From NCBI GenBank assembly GCA_046327755.1, contig JAXLXW010000004.1, positions 1-64,000 of the forward strand: a DNA stretch of 64,000 bases, given 5' to 3'. The notes beneath the pieces are model-generated. The model searched no databases. It was given only the letters and a program-made list of their open reading frames with translations, and had not been told where the DNA came from. Position 1 is the first letter of the stretch. The number at the start of each line of letters is the position of its first letter. A program made the position numbers and the translations under genes. This document shows, one piece after another, positions 7,310 to 15,769 of this stretch. This stretch comes from SCN-70-22 sp046327755 (GTDB lineage Bacteria > Gemmatimonadota > Gemmatimonadetes > Gemmatimonadales > Gemmatimonadaceae).

Positions 7310-9129
7310 CAGCGCCACTCCTCGAGCACGCGACCGTCCACCAGCGGCCACTCGGCGACGACCTTCTCGGCGTCGAAGAAGAACGAATCCAGCGGCTGCG
7401 AGGCGCGCGCCAGGGCATCGAAGTCGGGAAGGTGATCCTCGCGCGCGTCATCGCCCGCGGGCGACAGTGCGGCCTCGACGACCGCGTCGATCGTCGGGGC
7501 TGCGGCTTCGTCGCCGGCGTGCACGGGGGTGGTGCGACCCCAGCGATCGGCGCCATCGACCGCCCCCATCTCCACGAGCAGGCCGCCCTCGAATCGCGAA
7601 CGGAGGCGCGGCTGCAACCCGTGCAGCTGCGCCGGCGGTCGATCGAGCGTCAGGATGACCTGTCGCCCCGCCTGCTGCAGGGTGTTGAAGAGATGGAAGA
7701 ACTCCTCCTGCGTGCGTTCCTTCCCGACAAAGGCCTCGACACCGTCGACGATGAGCACGTCGGCGGTACGATACCGCGCCCGCCAGCGCTCGACCGTTCC
7801 CAGCTGCAACGCGTCGATGAGTTCCTCGATGAAGTCGCCGGCCTCGACACAGGCAACCGACCAGGCCTGCTCATCGCGCGCGCGCAGCGCGTTGCCGATC
7901 GCGTGCGCGAGGTGCGTCTTCCCCGACCCAGGGCGCCCATGGATGACGAGCGGATTGTAGCGCGTCCCGGGCGCCTCGATCACCGCCGCCGCGGCCTGGA
8001 TGGCCATGCGGTTGCGCGCGGTGCGCACCAGGTCATGCAGGCGATAACCGGCGCGCGGCCCCGGGAGCGGATCGCGCTTGACGATGGCGCGCGCGACGTA
8101 GTCCTCCGCCTCCGCGAGGCGTTCCGGGTCGCGGAAGACGGGGAGCCCTGCCGCGGCGGGATCGAGCCGGATCGCCTCGCCCTCGAGTGCGCGCAGGCGC
8201 TCGACGTCGGCCGCAAAGGCCGCCTCGAGCGCATCGAGATCGGGGGGATCCTGACGCGTGAGCTCGCGTTCCAGTCGCTCCGTGAGGAAGCCCTCGCCGG
8301 ACCAGCGGGCGATGCGCTCGCCGAGCGTGACGCGCCACGTCTCGACCGATTCGGCCACCGTGGCCGCGAGGTCGGTGAGGAAGTTCTCGAACTCGTCAGG
8401 CGGCGCCGTCTCGGCGGTGCGCGCACTCCCGAGGACGTGCCACACCTCGGTGAGGCCGAGCGGGGCGTCGAGCAGCGCCTGGTGCGCGATGAGCCGGTTG
8501 AGCGCGCCTTGCAGCTCGCGGACGTTGTGCACGGGGGAGCGCGCCAGCTCTTCGAGAACGCCGGTGGCGAAGCGCACGTCGCGCTCGGCGCACTTGGCGC
8601 GGAGGATGGCGACGCGCGTCTCGTAGTCGGGCACGCCGACATCCACGAGAAGGCCGCCGGCCAGGCGCGAGACGAGGCGCTCGTCGACGTCGGCGATCTC
8701 CGATGGGGGGCGGTCGCACGTCATCACGATCTGGCGCCCGCTTCCCTGCAGGGCGTTGAAGACGCGCAGCAGCTCGCTCTGCGTCTCCACGCGCCCCGTG
8801 AGGAACTGGACGTCGTCGAGGAGCAGGAGTCCCACGCCCGCGTAGCGTCGCTTGAACGCATCCGCCTGCCCGGTGGCGATGGCCTGGTGCAGCTGGGCGA
8901 CGAAGTCGTCGAGCGTGAGGTACTCGATCGCGAGCTCGGGATGCAGCTGGCGGGCGAGATGCCCAACGGCTCCCAGCAGGTGCGTCTTGCCGAGCCCGGA
9001 CGAGCTGTAGATGAAGAGCGGGTTGTACGCCGCCCCCGGTGCCTCGGCCACGGCACGCGCGGCCGACGCCGCGAGGCGATTGGCCGGCCCCACGACGAAG
9101 TTGTCGAAACGGAAGCGTCCGTCGAGCAT
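7309..9129 (-). CDS. Tandem DnaA-like AAA+ ATPase
   Basis: A 606-residue protein built from two DnaA-type AAA+ modules. Module 1 has the DnaA signature YNPLFIYSSSGLGKTHL (Walker A residues 42-50), Walker B LLLLDDVQF (101-109), a sensor-1-like CDRPPSEI and a box VII/VIII-like VRELQGALNRL (203-213). Module 2 repeats it with YNPLVIHGRPGSGKTHL (398-406) and LDRPPAQL, but its Walker B reads VLIVDGVEAF (458-467), lacking the second acidic residue. A helical linker (about 240-350) joins them. DnaA domain IV, the DnaA-box-binding helix-turn-helix, is absent, so this is not a replication initiator. It sits between mglA (2 bp gap) and the DUF4388 gene (1 bp overlap). Its function is unknown; ATP-driven assembly or polar positioning is a guess. 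Confidence 0.85.
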   Translation of the reverse strand: MLDGRFRFDNFVVGPANRLAASAARAVAEAPGAAYNPLFIYSSSGLGKTHLLGAVGHLARQLHPELAIEYLTLDDFVAQLHQAIATGQADAFKRRYAGVGLLLLDDVQFLTGRVETQSELLRVFNALQGSGRQIVMTCDRPPSEIADVDERLVSRLAGGLLVDVGVPDYETRVAILRAKCAERDVRFATGVLEELARSPVHNVRELQGALNRLIAHQALLDAPLGLTEVWHVLGSARTAETAPPDEFENFLTDLAATVAESVETWRVTLGERIARWSGEGFLTERLERELTRQDPPDLDALEAAFAADVERLRALEGEAIRLDPAAAGLPVFRDPERLAEAEDYVARAIVKRDPLPGPRAGYRLHDLVRTARNRMAIQAAAAVIEAPGTRYNPLVIHGRPGSGKTHLAHAIGNALRARDEQAWSVACVEAGDFIEELIDALQLGTVERWRARYRTADVLIVDGVEAFVGKERTQEEFFHLFNTLQQAGRQVILTLDRPPAQLHGLQPRLRSRFEGGLLVEMGAVDGADRWGRTTPVHAGDEAAAPTIDAVVEAALSPAGDDAREDHLPDFDALARASQPLDSFFFDAEKVVAEWPLVDGRVLEEWR

Positions 9130-9131
9130 CG

Positions 9132-9743
9132 CTACCTCCCCGCCCCGACGGTGTTGGCGCTGCCGAGCCGGCGCAGCACGAGTTCCGACGCCTTGCGAAG
9201 CGTCTCGAAGACGCCGTTCCCGACGAGCGCATCGGCGGGGAAGCTCGGCACCCCGCGGAAGTTCAGCGCGTCGTCGAGTGCCCGCGGGGTGCAGATCAAC
9301 TCGCGCGGTAGGTCCTGCTTGTTGTACTGTAGCACGAGCGGGAGCGTCCGCGCATCGACGCCCTGCTCCGCCAGCACCTCGTGCATGTCCCGGAGGCTTT
9401 CGATGTTCTCGTCGAGCTGGCGCCGCTGTGAATCGGCGACGAAGACCACGCCGTCCGCGCCGGTGAGGACGAGCTTGCGCGTCGCACGGTAGTAGATCTG
9501 GCCGGGGACCGTGTACAGCTGGAAGCGCGTCTTGAAGCCCGAGATGGTCCCGAGATCGAGCGGGAGGAAGTCGAAGAAAAGCGTGCGCTCGTTCTGGGTG
9601 GCCAGCGACACCATGGAACCACGGCGCCCATCCGGGACGCGGTCGTAGATGTAGTGCAGGTTCGTCGTCTTGCCGGATCGACCCGGACCGTAGTAGACGA
9701 TCTTGCAGGTGATCTCGCGGGAGGCGTAGTTGACGATGGGCAT
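9132..9743 (-). CDS. mglA: MglA-type small Ras-like GTPase
   Basis: A 203-residue cytoplasmic GTPase of the MglA family that controls cell polarity and gliding or type IV pilus reversal in Myxococcus and Thermus. Start ATG 9743 (MPIVNYASREITCKIVYYG). The P-loop is GPGRSGKTTN, the G3 region YTVPGQIYYRATR, and the G4 motif NKQD. SLATQNERTLFFDFLPLDLG is the typical MglA switch I region. Partner GAPs are normally Roadblock proteins (MglB), and two Roadblock-like genes lie immediately upstream. The open frame continues 5' of the ATG without similarity to the family, so that extension is not used. Confidence 0.93.
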   Translation of the reverse strand: MPIVNYASREITCKIVYYGPGRSGKTTNLHYIYDRVPDGRRGSMVSLATQNERTLFFDFLPLDLGTISGFKTRFQLYTVPGQIYYRATRKLVLTGADGVVFVADSQRRQLDENIESLRDMHEVLAEQGVDARTLPLVLQYNKQDLPRELICTPRALDDALNFRGVPSFPADALVGNGVFETLRKASELVLRRLGSANTVGAGR

Positions 9744-9771
9744 GGTCGCATGTGCTGGCGCGGGAAACCCG

Positions 9772-10122
9772 TCAGGCCAGCCCCTCCAGTGCCCGCTGCA
9801 GCGAGACGCGCAGCAATCCAGGATGCGCCTCGCGATCGGCGAGGACGACGACGAGGAACTCGCCGCGGGCGGTCGCCGCGACACGACCGTGGGCGGCCTC
9901 GATCGAGACGATGCGCACGGGCCCCGCCTCCGACACGTCGGCCACGGCGCGCGCGCGGCGATACAGCCCGGTGCCAAAGGCGGCGAGCGCATCGACATCG
10001 ATGCCGACGTGTGCGCGCGCCTCGATGGGGAGCGCGTCATGGACCGACGTGAGGACGACGCCGCGCACGCCGCGCAGGCGAGCGAGGGCGTCGATCCCGG
10101 GCGCGATGGTGCGCGCGTTCAC
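9772..10122 (-). CDS. Roadblock/LC7-type protein (MglB-like)
   Basis: A 116-residue protein from GTG 10122, which overlaps the upstream stop (GTGA). It begins VNARTIAPGIDALARLRGVRGVVL and has the compact alpha-beta pattern of Roadblock/LC7 proteins: helix, GVVLTSVHDALPIEA, a long helix with DVDALAAFGTGLYRRARAVAD, then strands with VRIVSIEAAHGRVAAT and EFLVVVLAD. MglB-family Roadblock proteins are GTPase-activating or scaffolding partners of MglA, and this gene lies 28 bp before mglA. Assignment to MglB proper is inferred from position and size. Confidence 0.78.
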   Translation of the reverse strand: MNARTIAPGIDALARLRGVRGVVLTSVHDALPIEARAHVGIDVDALAAFGTGLYRRARAVADVSEAGPVRIVSIEAAHGRVAATARGEFLVVVLADREAHPGLLRVSLQRALEGLA

Positions 10123-11264
10123 AGCGACTCCATCCAGTGCGCCGCGCGCTGCCGCGCGCGGTCGAGCAGGAGGCGTGGCAAGCCGGCGGGAGTGCCCGCC
10201 GCCGTGGCCACGAGCGTGATGGTGTCCGCGTCGCCGGGGGCCAGCGCGAGCGTGGTCGTCTCGCCCTCCACCAGCACGTGCTCCCACGCGCCCAGCTGCA
10301 ACTGCTCCAGCGCCACCTCCGCCTCGGTCGAGAGGCCGGACAGTTCGGCGGCCAGGAGGTCGCTCCGATCCTCGCCAGATGCAACGGCGGTCGCGCCGGC
10401 GAGCACCAGGCCGTCGGCATCGACGAGCAACGCGAACCTCGCACCGCCTCGCACGATCGGGGCGAAGACGGAGCGCGCGTCCCCGGGGTGCTCCGTGGGC
10501 AGCGGCGCGCTGGCCGGGGCACCGGCAGGCAGCGACGAGGTCACCGCCGGCTTCACCCCTCCGCGCCGCGGCTCGGCGGCGCGCGCGAGCGGAGCGGCCG
10601 GAGCCGGCTGCACGTCGTTGGACTCGTCCGATGGGGTCAGCGGGCGGAGGATCGAGCGGACGCCGGTCGGCGACGTCGACACCGGCGCCACCGTCGCAAC
10701 CGCCGACACCTCGGGCCGGCGTGCCACGTCGGTACGCGGCGTGGTGATCAGCGGAGCCGGGGCAATCGGCTTCGCCGTGACGGGTGCCGCGGGCGTCAGC
10801 GCCGCGGGACCTGTTCCTGCGGGCGTGGCGGGGACGGGGGCGGAGGCCGGCCCCTGCGCACCCGCCATCGCGCGTTGCAGCTGCCGCCCGGCGGCCAGCA
10901 CGCGCGGGTCGCTCGGCGCCACGTCGCGCGCCCCCTGCCACCACCGGTGTGCCGCCTCGCGATCGCCGTTGCGCCACGCCAACCACCCCAACCCGAGCCG
11001 GGCGCCGACGTGACGCGGCTCCAGACGGAGCGCCATCTCCCACTCGTCGCGCGCGCGCCCGAGATCGCTGCCGTCGGCGGCGATGCGCGCCAGCACGTCG
11101 TGCCCATCGGCGTGATACGGGTGCCGCTCGAGCCCGCGCAGCGCAGTGCGTTCCGCCGCGGGAAGGCGTCGTGCACGGCGCAGCGCGTCGGCGAGGGGAA
11201 CCCACCCCATCCCGGCCGGGTCGCGCGCGAGCGCTTCGCTGAGGCGTGCGATCTCGTCAGGCAT
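10119..11264 (-). CDS. TPR protein with C-terminal Roadblock-like domain
   Basis: A 381-residue protein from ATG 11264 (MPDEIARLSEALARDP). Residues 1-130 form about three TPR-like repeats. A Pro/Ala/Thr-rich linker of some 130 residues follows. The C-terminal 120 residues (VFAPIVRGGARFALLVDADGL, GEDRSDLLAAELSGLSTEAE, ALAPGDADTITLVATAAG) resemble a Roadblock/LC7 fold. The combination suggests a scaffold that brings a Roadblock unit to the MglA GTPase. The start overlaps the previous gene by 8 bp. No exact family name is recognised. Confidence 0.7.
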   Translation of the reverse strand: MPDEIARLSEALARDPAGMGWVPLADALRRARRLPAAERTALRGLERHPYHADGHDVLARIAADGSDLGRARDEWEMALRLEPRHVGARLGLGWLAWRNGDREAAHRWWQGARDVAPSDPRVLAAGRQLQRAMAGAQGPASAPVPATPAGTGPAALTPAAPVTAKPIAPAPLITTPRTDVARRPEVSAVATVAPVSTSPTGVRSILRPLTPSDESNDVQPAPAAPLARAAEPRRGGVKPAVTSSLPAGAPASAPLPTEHPGDARSVFAPIVRGGARFALLVDADGLVLAGATAVASGEDRSDLLAAELSGLSTEAEVALEQLQLGAWEHVLVEGETTTLALAPGDADTITLVATAAGTPAGLPRLLLDRARQRAAHWMESL

Positions 11265-12399
11265 CGACGGCCTCGAGCATCGCGCTGAGGCGCGACGCGT
11301 GCGCAATCGCGTCGCGCGCCTGCTCGGCGAGCGGCGACGCGGGATTCACCACGACGACCCGCTGCCAATAGGAGATCGCCATGGCCAGCTCGCCACGACG
11401 CGCCGCGAGGCGCGCCCCTTCCATCAGCGCGTTGGCGTTGCGCGGATCGTACTGGAGCGACAGGCGCAGTTCTTCCTCGCCCTCCACGTCCCGATCGAGG
11501 TGGAACAGGGCGCGCGCCATGAGCAGGCGCGCCTCGGGATCGCGCGGGGCCAGCGCAATCGCGGTGGCGGCGAACGAAAGCGCGTCCTCCGCGCGCTGGT
11601 CGCGCACCGCCTCGCGCGCATCGTTGAGCAGCGTCGCCAGCTCGGCCGGTTCGTTCCGCGATGCGGTGAGCACCGCGGGCTCGCGGACGACGATCACCCC
11701 GGTCGACACCAGCCCAAAGGCGATCTTGGCCACCTCGAACTCGCTGCGTCCGAGGCTCGCCGCCACGCCGCGCAGGTCGCGCTCCCCGTCGATCGCCGCG
11801 AGGATCTCCCACTCGTTGGGGAGGAGATCGAGCGACGTCGGGTGCTCGGCGTCGACCGGCGCCAGCGACGGGACGACGCCGATATGCGGGATGTGCTGCT
11901 GGATCTGCGTCCACTCGTCGACACGGCGCGCCCCTTCCATCAGCAGCGCCTCGGTTGCAACGGTCGTCGTCGCGTCGACGGTCATCCCGTCGAGATCGAT
12001 CTCGGCGAACGAGAAGAACCCCTCCTGCCACGACATGAGCTCGAAGACCACCGCTTCCACCTGGCGGCGCACCTGCCGGTCCAGCTCGCGCTGTGTGATG
12101 ACGCCCATCGCGACGAGGATCTCGCCCAGGCGGCGCGACTCGCCCGGCGCCTGCTGCAGGGCGCGCGCTGCCTCGAGGTCGTCACCGGCCACCTTCCCGG
12201 CGCGCAGGAGCACCGCGCCTAACGGGTGCGGGTTCGAGCGGACGCTGGCCGAGATGACGCGTCCTTCCTTGAAGTACACGGTTCCCTCGTTGTCGCGCAG
12301 CGCCGACGTCACGCGCAGCCGGCCGGTCTTCCGGCTCAGGTCGAGGAGCTGGAAGACGTCGTGGATGCCGAGTTCGCGGAGCGGGCCTTCGATCGCCAT
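11257..12399 (-). CDS. DUF4388 (PATAN) plus TPR protein 2
   Basis: A 380-residue protein from ATG 12399 (MAIEGPLRELGIHDVFQLL). The N-terminal PATAN/DUF4388 domain shows GRLRVTS, GTVYFKEGRVISA and LGAVLLRAGKV. A region with RRLGEILVAMGVITQREL and LLMEGARRVDEW follows, then about three TPRs near the C-terminus (AEDALSFAATAIALAPRDPE, RNANALMEGARLAARRGE). It is paralogous to the gene at 5693-7309, and the two flank the Roadblock-MglA-DnaA-like core. It is followed after 3 bp by the 904-residue TPR gene on its 5' side. Confidence 0.8.
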   Translation of the reverse strand: MAIEGPLRELGIHDVFQLLDLSRKTGRLRVTSALRDNEGTVYFKEGRVISASVRSNPHPLGAVLLRAGKVAGDDLEAARALQQAPGESRRLGEILVAMGVITQRELDRQVRRQVEAVVFELMSWQEGFFSFAEIDLDGMTVDATTTVATEALLMEGARRVDEWTQIQQHIPHIGVVPSLAPVDAEHPTSLDLLPNEWEILAAIDGERDLRGVAASLGRSEFEVAKIAFGLVSTGVIVVREPAVLTASRNEPAELATLLNDAREAVRDQRAEDALSFAATAIALAPRDPEARLLMARALFHLDRDVEGEEELRLSLQYDPRNANALMEGARLAARRGELAMAISYWQRVVVVNPASPLAEQARDAIAHASRLSAMLEAVDA

Positions 12400-12402
12400 G
12401 GC

Positions 12403-15117
12403 TCAGCTCCTCGCGTCGTCGCGCTGCGGACGACCCACGAAGATGCGCCGCAGGTCCTGCGCGGTGCGCGTGTCGCGGCGGGCACGGCGGGCAAACGGCG
12501 ACGCCGGCTCGAGGTCGACGACGCGCTCCCAGTGCACGATCGCCTCGCCGTAGCGGTGGGACTCGGCGAGCAGCACCCCCGTGAAGTACAGCGCCCCGAC
12601 GTGGTCGCCGTCGAAGCGCAGGACGCGCGTGAACGCAAAGCGCGCGTCGTCGCGGCGACCGGCCAGGAACAGAGACTCCCCCAGCGACGCCAGTGCATCG
12701 AGGTGATAGGGGTCGCTCTCGAGGAAGGTGGCGAGGAGCTCGATCGTCTCGAGGGCGCGCCCCGTCTCCCGGCGGAGCGACGCGAGCGAGAGCACGGCGT
12801 CCGCATACGTCGGCACGCTCACCAGCGCCCCCTCGAGCTCCCGTTCCGCATCGTCGAACAGCCCGGCGGCGCGCAGCAGCTCCGCCAGCTGCACACGGCA
12901 CGCGGCGAAGTCCTCGTCGAGCGCGATCGCGTGCCGGTACGACTCGATGGCGAGCAGGTCATCGCCCACGAGGTGCGCGACGTGTCCGATGGCCTGCAGG
13001 ACATCGGGGCGCATCGGCGCCAGCCGTCGTGCGCGCGCCAGGATCGCCTGCGCGGCGTCGGTCTCGTCGTTCTCGGCGACGACATCGGCCACGAGGAGCA
13101 GCGCGTCGACGTCGTCCGACGCCTGCGCCTCGACCCAGCGCGCCACGTCCATGGCCTCGCGGTGGCGCCGCAGCATCACGAGCGAGCGCAGCTCCCCCAC
13201 GCCTGCCGGCACGAGCGACGGCGTGAGGGCCCGCGCCTCGCGGAAGCGCTCCAGCGCCTCGCCCGCCGCCCCGTGCGCGAGGAAGACATCGCCTAACGCC
13301 ACCAGCCCGAGGTCACGCGGCGCCCCATCGGCGATGGCGCGTCGCAGTTCCGCCGCCGCGCGTTCGAGATCGCCCTCGGCCGCCAGTGCGAGACCCGCCG
13401 CGAACGGCGTACTCCCCCGCCCCGCACCCAACGACTGGTGCGCCGGCGCGATCTCCTCGAACAGCTGCTCCAGCGCCTGCGGTTCGAAGGAGAAGTCGGC
13501 CACGCCGTCCTCGCGCCGCTCCCCTGCGACGTCCGGGGCAATCTCGAGCAGGGGATCCTCGAACTCGAGATCCACGGCAAGCTCGAACTTCTGCGGCGTG
13601 TAGTATGGATCGAGCTCGAGCGCGCGCTTGGTCTCGCGCAGTGACCCGGCGAAGTCACCGAGGTTCGAGAGCGCGAAACTCAGGTTGTAGTGCGCCTCGG
13701 CGTATCCCGGGCGCGCCTCCACGGCACGGGCGAAGGCATTGCGCGCATCCTCGAACTTGCGCAGGTGCGCCAGGACCAACCCCACACCGTTCCACGCCAC
13801 CGGATGCTCAGGAGCCAGTCGTAGCACCTGACGATACGCCTCGAGGCAGTTCTGGTGGTCGCTCTGCCGGAACAGGAGGAGCGCCAGGTTGAGGCGCCCC
13901 TTCAGGAATCCCGGTTCCTCCTGCAGCGCGCGACGGAAGGCGTCGAAGGCACGATCCGGCCGCCCCGCGTGGTACTGCGCCACGCCAAGGTTGTTCAACG
14001 CCAGGACGTAGTGGTCGTCCGCCGCGATGGCCCGCTCGTAGCTGGCGGCGGCCTCGGCGTGACGCCCATCCTGGTGCAGTGCGATCCCGCGCTCGTTCCA
14101 GAGCTTGGGTGAATGCGGGAGCTCCTGCAGCAGGCGGTCGTACAGCTGCACCGCGGCCGCCGACTCCTTCCGGAGGAGATGAACCTCCGCCATCGCCTGC
14201 AGCACGAGCGTGCGATCCTCGCCACGATCGAGCGCCAGGCGGTACTCCCGCAGCGCCTCGGCCAGGTACCCCTTCTGCCGGAAGGCGAGGCCGAGGTTGA
14301 AGTGCGCGAGCTGCCCCTCCTCCACCACGTGCATCTGGTCGGGGAGGCCGCGTGCCTCGCGCGCCTCGCGGACGCGCTCGTACGAGCGCGCATCGAAGCG
14401 CTCCAGCGAGAGGTTGGCCTGCGCCTTCCCCAACGCCGGGTTGCGCTTCATCGCCTGGCGCGACGCCTCGCGCGCCTCCTCGTGCCGCCCGAGGTCGCCG
14501 AGCACGAACGCCATGAGGTACATCGCGTCGGCGTCCTCCGGCGCCAGTTGCACCGCGCGTTGCAGGTGGCGGAGTGCCTCCTCGTTGAGCCCGCGATGAT
14601 ACGCCGTCTGCCCCAGGTGGAAGTGGAGGTCGGCACGATCGGGGGCCAACTGCACGGCGTGCTGCAGCCAGCGTTCCGCGTGCTCCGCGTCGCCACCGGC
14701 ACTCTCGGCCAGCGCCAGCTGCAACATCGCGTCGACGTCGTCTGGATCGTCGCGCAGCAACGTCCCGAACGCGTCGGCCGCCTGGCGCGTGTCACCGAGC
14801 AGCGCGTACGTGCGCCCGAGCTCCCAGCGCGCCGTGCGGTCGCGCGGGTGCGTGCGCAGGCGCTCCCGCAGCTCCTGCAGGCGCGCGTCGTAGTACCCCG
14901 AGTTGAAGTACGCGATCTCGAGGTTGCGCTGGGCGATCGTCATGCGCGGATCCAGTTCGAGCGCGCGCGTGAACTCCCCCACCGCCTCCGCCGTCATCCC
15001 CTTGTTGAAGTAGAGGACGCCGAGGTTGTTGTGTGCGCCCGCGTCACCGGCGTCGATCCGGTGCGCGAACGACCGCAGGACCTCGCGATCGCGTTCGGAG
15101 GACAACACGACCGTCAT
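12403..15117 (-). CDS. Large TPR-repeat protein
   Basis: A 904-residue protein that is almost entirely tetratricopeptide repeats. The first is AGAHNNLGVLYFNKGMTAEAVGEF and the last is around residue 880; some 18-20 repeats are visible, interrupted near residues 500-570 by a short acidic segment. There is no signal peptide or membrane helix, so it should be a cytoplasmic scaffold. It begins 3 bp after cheC and ends 3 bp before the DUF4388 gene. Its position between cheA/cheC and the Mgl genes suggests it joins the two halves of the pathway. That role is inferred. Confidence 0.8.
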   Translation of the reverse strand: MTVVLSSERDREVLRSFAHRIDAGDAGAHNNLGVLYFNKGMTAEAVGEFTRALELDPRMTIAQRNLEIAYFNSGYYDARLQELRERLRTHPRDRTARWELGRTYALLGDTRQAADAFGTLLRDDPDDVDAMLQLALAESAGGDAEHAERWLQHAVQLAPDRADLHFHLGQTAYHRGLNEEALRHLQRAVQLAPEDADAMYLMAFVLGDLGRHEEAREASRQAMKRNPALGKAQANLSLERFDARSYERVREAREARGLPDQMHVVEEGQLAHFNLGLAFRQKGYLAEALREYRLALDRGEDRTLVLQAMAEVHLLRKESAAAVQLYDRLLQELPHSPKLWNERGIALHQDGRHAEAAASYERAIAADDHYVLALNNLGVAQYHAGRPDRAFDAFRRALQEEPGFLKGRLNLALLLFRQSDHQNCLEAYRQVLRLAPEHPVAWNGVGLVLAHLRKFEDARNAFARAVEARPGYAEAHYNLSFALSNLGDFAGSLRETKRALELDPYYTPQKFELAVDLEFEDPLLEIAPDVAGERREDGVADFSFEPQALEQLFEEIAPAHQSLGAGRGSTPFAAGLALAAEGDLERAAAELRRAIADGAPRDLGLVALGDVFLAHGAAGEALERFREARALTPSLVPAGVGELRSLVMLRRHREAMDVARWVEAQASDDVDALLLVADVVAENDETDAAQAILARARRLAPMRPDVLQAIGHVAHLVGDDLLAIESYRHAIALDEDFAACRVQLAELLRAAGLFDDAERELEGALVSVPTYADAVLSLASLRRETGRALETIELLATFLESDPYHLDALASLGESLFLAGRRDDARFAFTRVLRFDGDHVGALYFTGVLLAESHRYGEAIVHWERVVDLEPASPFARRARRDTRTAQDLRRIFVGRPQRDDARS

Positions 15118-15120
15118 CCG

Positions 15121-15741
15121 CTAGCCGAGGTTCACCGCCCGCAGGATGGCGCGCAACGACGGCATGTCCGGCAGCAGGAGGAAGTAGCCGCGCAGGTGTT
15201 CGCCCGCTTCCTGCATGTAGAACTCGGTCTCCACGCAGAAGACGAGGTCGCGATCGGACCCGAACTGCAGGTAGGCCGTCGTGAGCACCGCGCGCGACAT
15301 GTCGATGGCCAGCGACGGGGGCGACGGGAGGAGGAGGAGCCCCATGAACTCGCTGAGCGCGTTCATGTACGCACCGCTCAGGATGTTCCCCGCCTCCTTG
15401 ATCGCCGACTGCTCGAGCTCCGTGAGCTCGCCACCGCCGGCGTGCGGCCGGCGCAGCAGGAGCTCGCCCAGGCGAATCGCCGTCGGCTTGGGAAAGACGA
15501 GGAGCGTGCGCCCGGTCAGGTCGCCCAGCATGTTCATCAGCACGGCGGCCACCGGCTCGTCAGGCGCCGCAATCGACGGCGGGACCTCCTCCAGCGGCGT
15601 GATGTTGATGGTCGGGACGGCGATCATGATCGTCTGCCCCGTCATCTGCGACAACGCCGTCGCGGCATGCCCGGCGCCGATGTTGGCGACTTCGCGCAGG
15701 GCATCCAGTTGCACCGGCTTGAGGCTCAGCAGGTCGTGCAT
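15121..15741 (-). CDS. cheC: CheC-type CheY-P phosphatase
   Basis: CheC dephosphorylates CheY-P and partners with CheD. About 206 residues from ATG 15741 (MHDLLSLKPVQLDALREV). Both active-site repeats of the family are present: REVANIGAGHAATALSQM at the N-terminus and KEAGNILSGAYMNALSEFM in the middle, each with the conserved E-x2-N. It is followed by the TPR gene after 3 bp and preceded by cheA with a 28 bp gap. Confidence 0.9.
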   Translation of the reverse strand: MHDLLSLKPVQLDALREVANIGAGHAATALSQMTGQTIMIAVPTINITPLEEVPPSIAAPDEPVAAVLMNMLGDLTGRTLLVFPKPTAIRLGELLLRRPHAGGGELTELEQSAIKEAGNILSGAYMNALSEFMGLLLLPSPPSLAIDMSRAVLTTAYLQFGSDRDLVFCVETEFYMQEAGEHLRGYFLLLPDMPSLRAILRAVNLG

Positions 15742-15769
15742 GACTCGCTCCTTTGGGATCCCTAGGCGT

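Noticed and set aside
7309..9129. Idea that this is the replication initiator dnaA and marks the origin
   Set aside because: There is no DNA-binding domain IV, the protein has two AAA+ modules, no DnaA-box cluster was seen nearby, and neighbours are signalling genes instead of dnaN/recF/gyrB.
7291..9492. 733-residue plus-strand frame
   Set aside because: Antisense to the tandem DnaA-like gene, with no recognisable motif; a shadow of high GC3 coding.
9744..10040. N-terminal extension of mglA
   Set aside because: It is open but overlaps the Roadblock gene, is Arg/Ser-rich and is not part of the MglA fold, which starts at the ATG at 9743.
14113..15765. 550-residue plus-strand frame
   Set aside because: Antisense to the TPR and cheC genes; low-complexity Arg/Leu/His composition and no domain.
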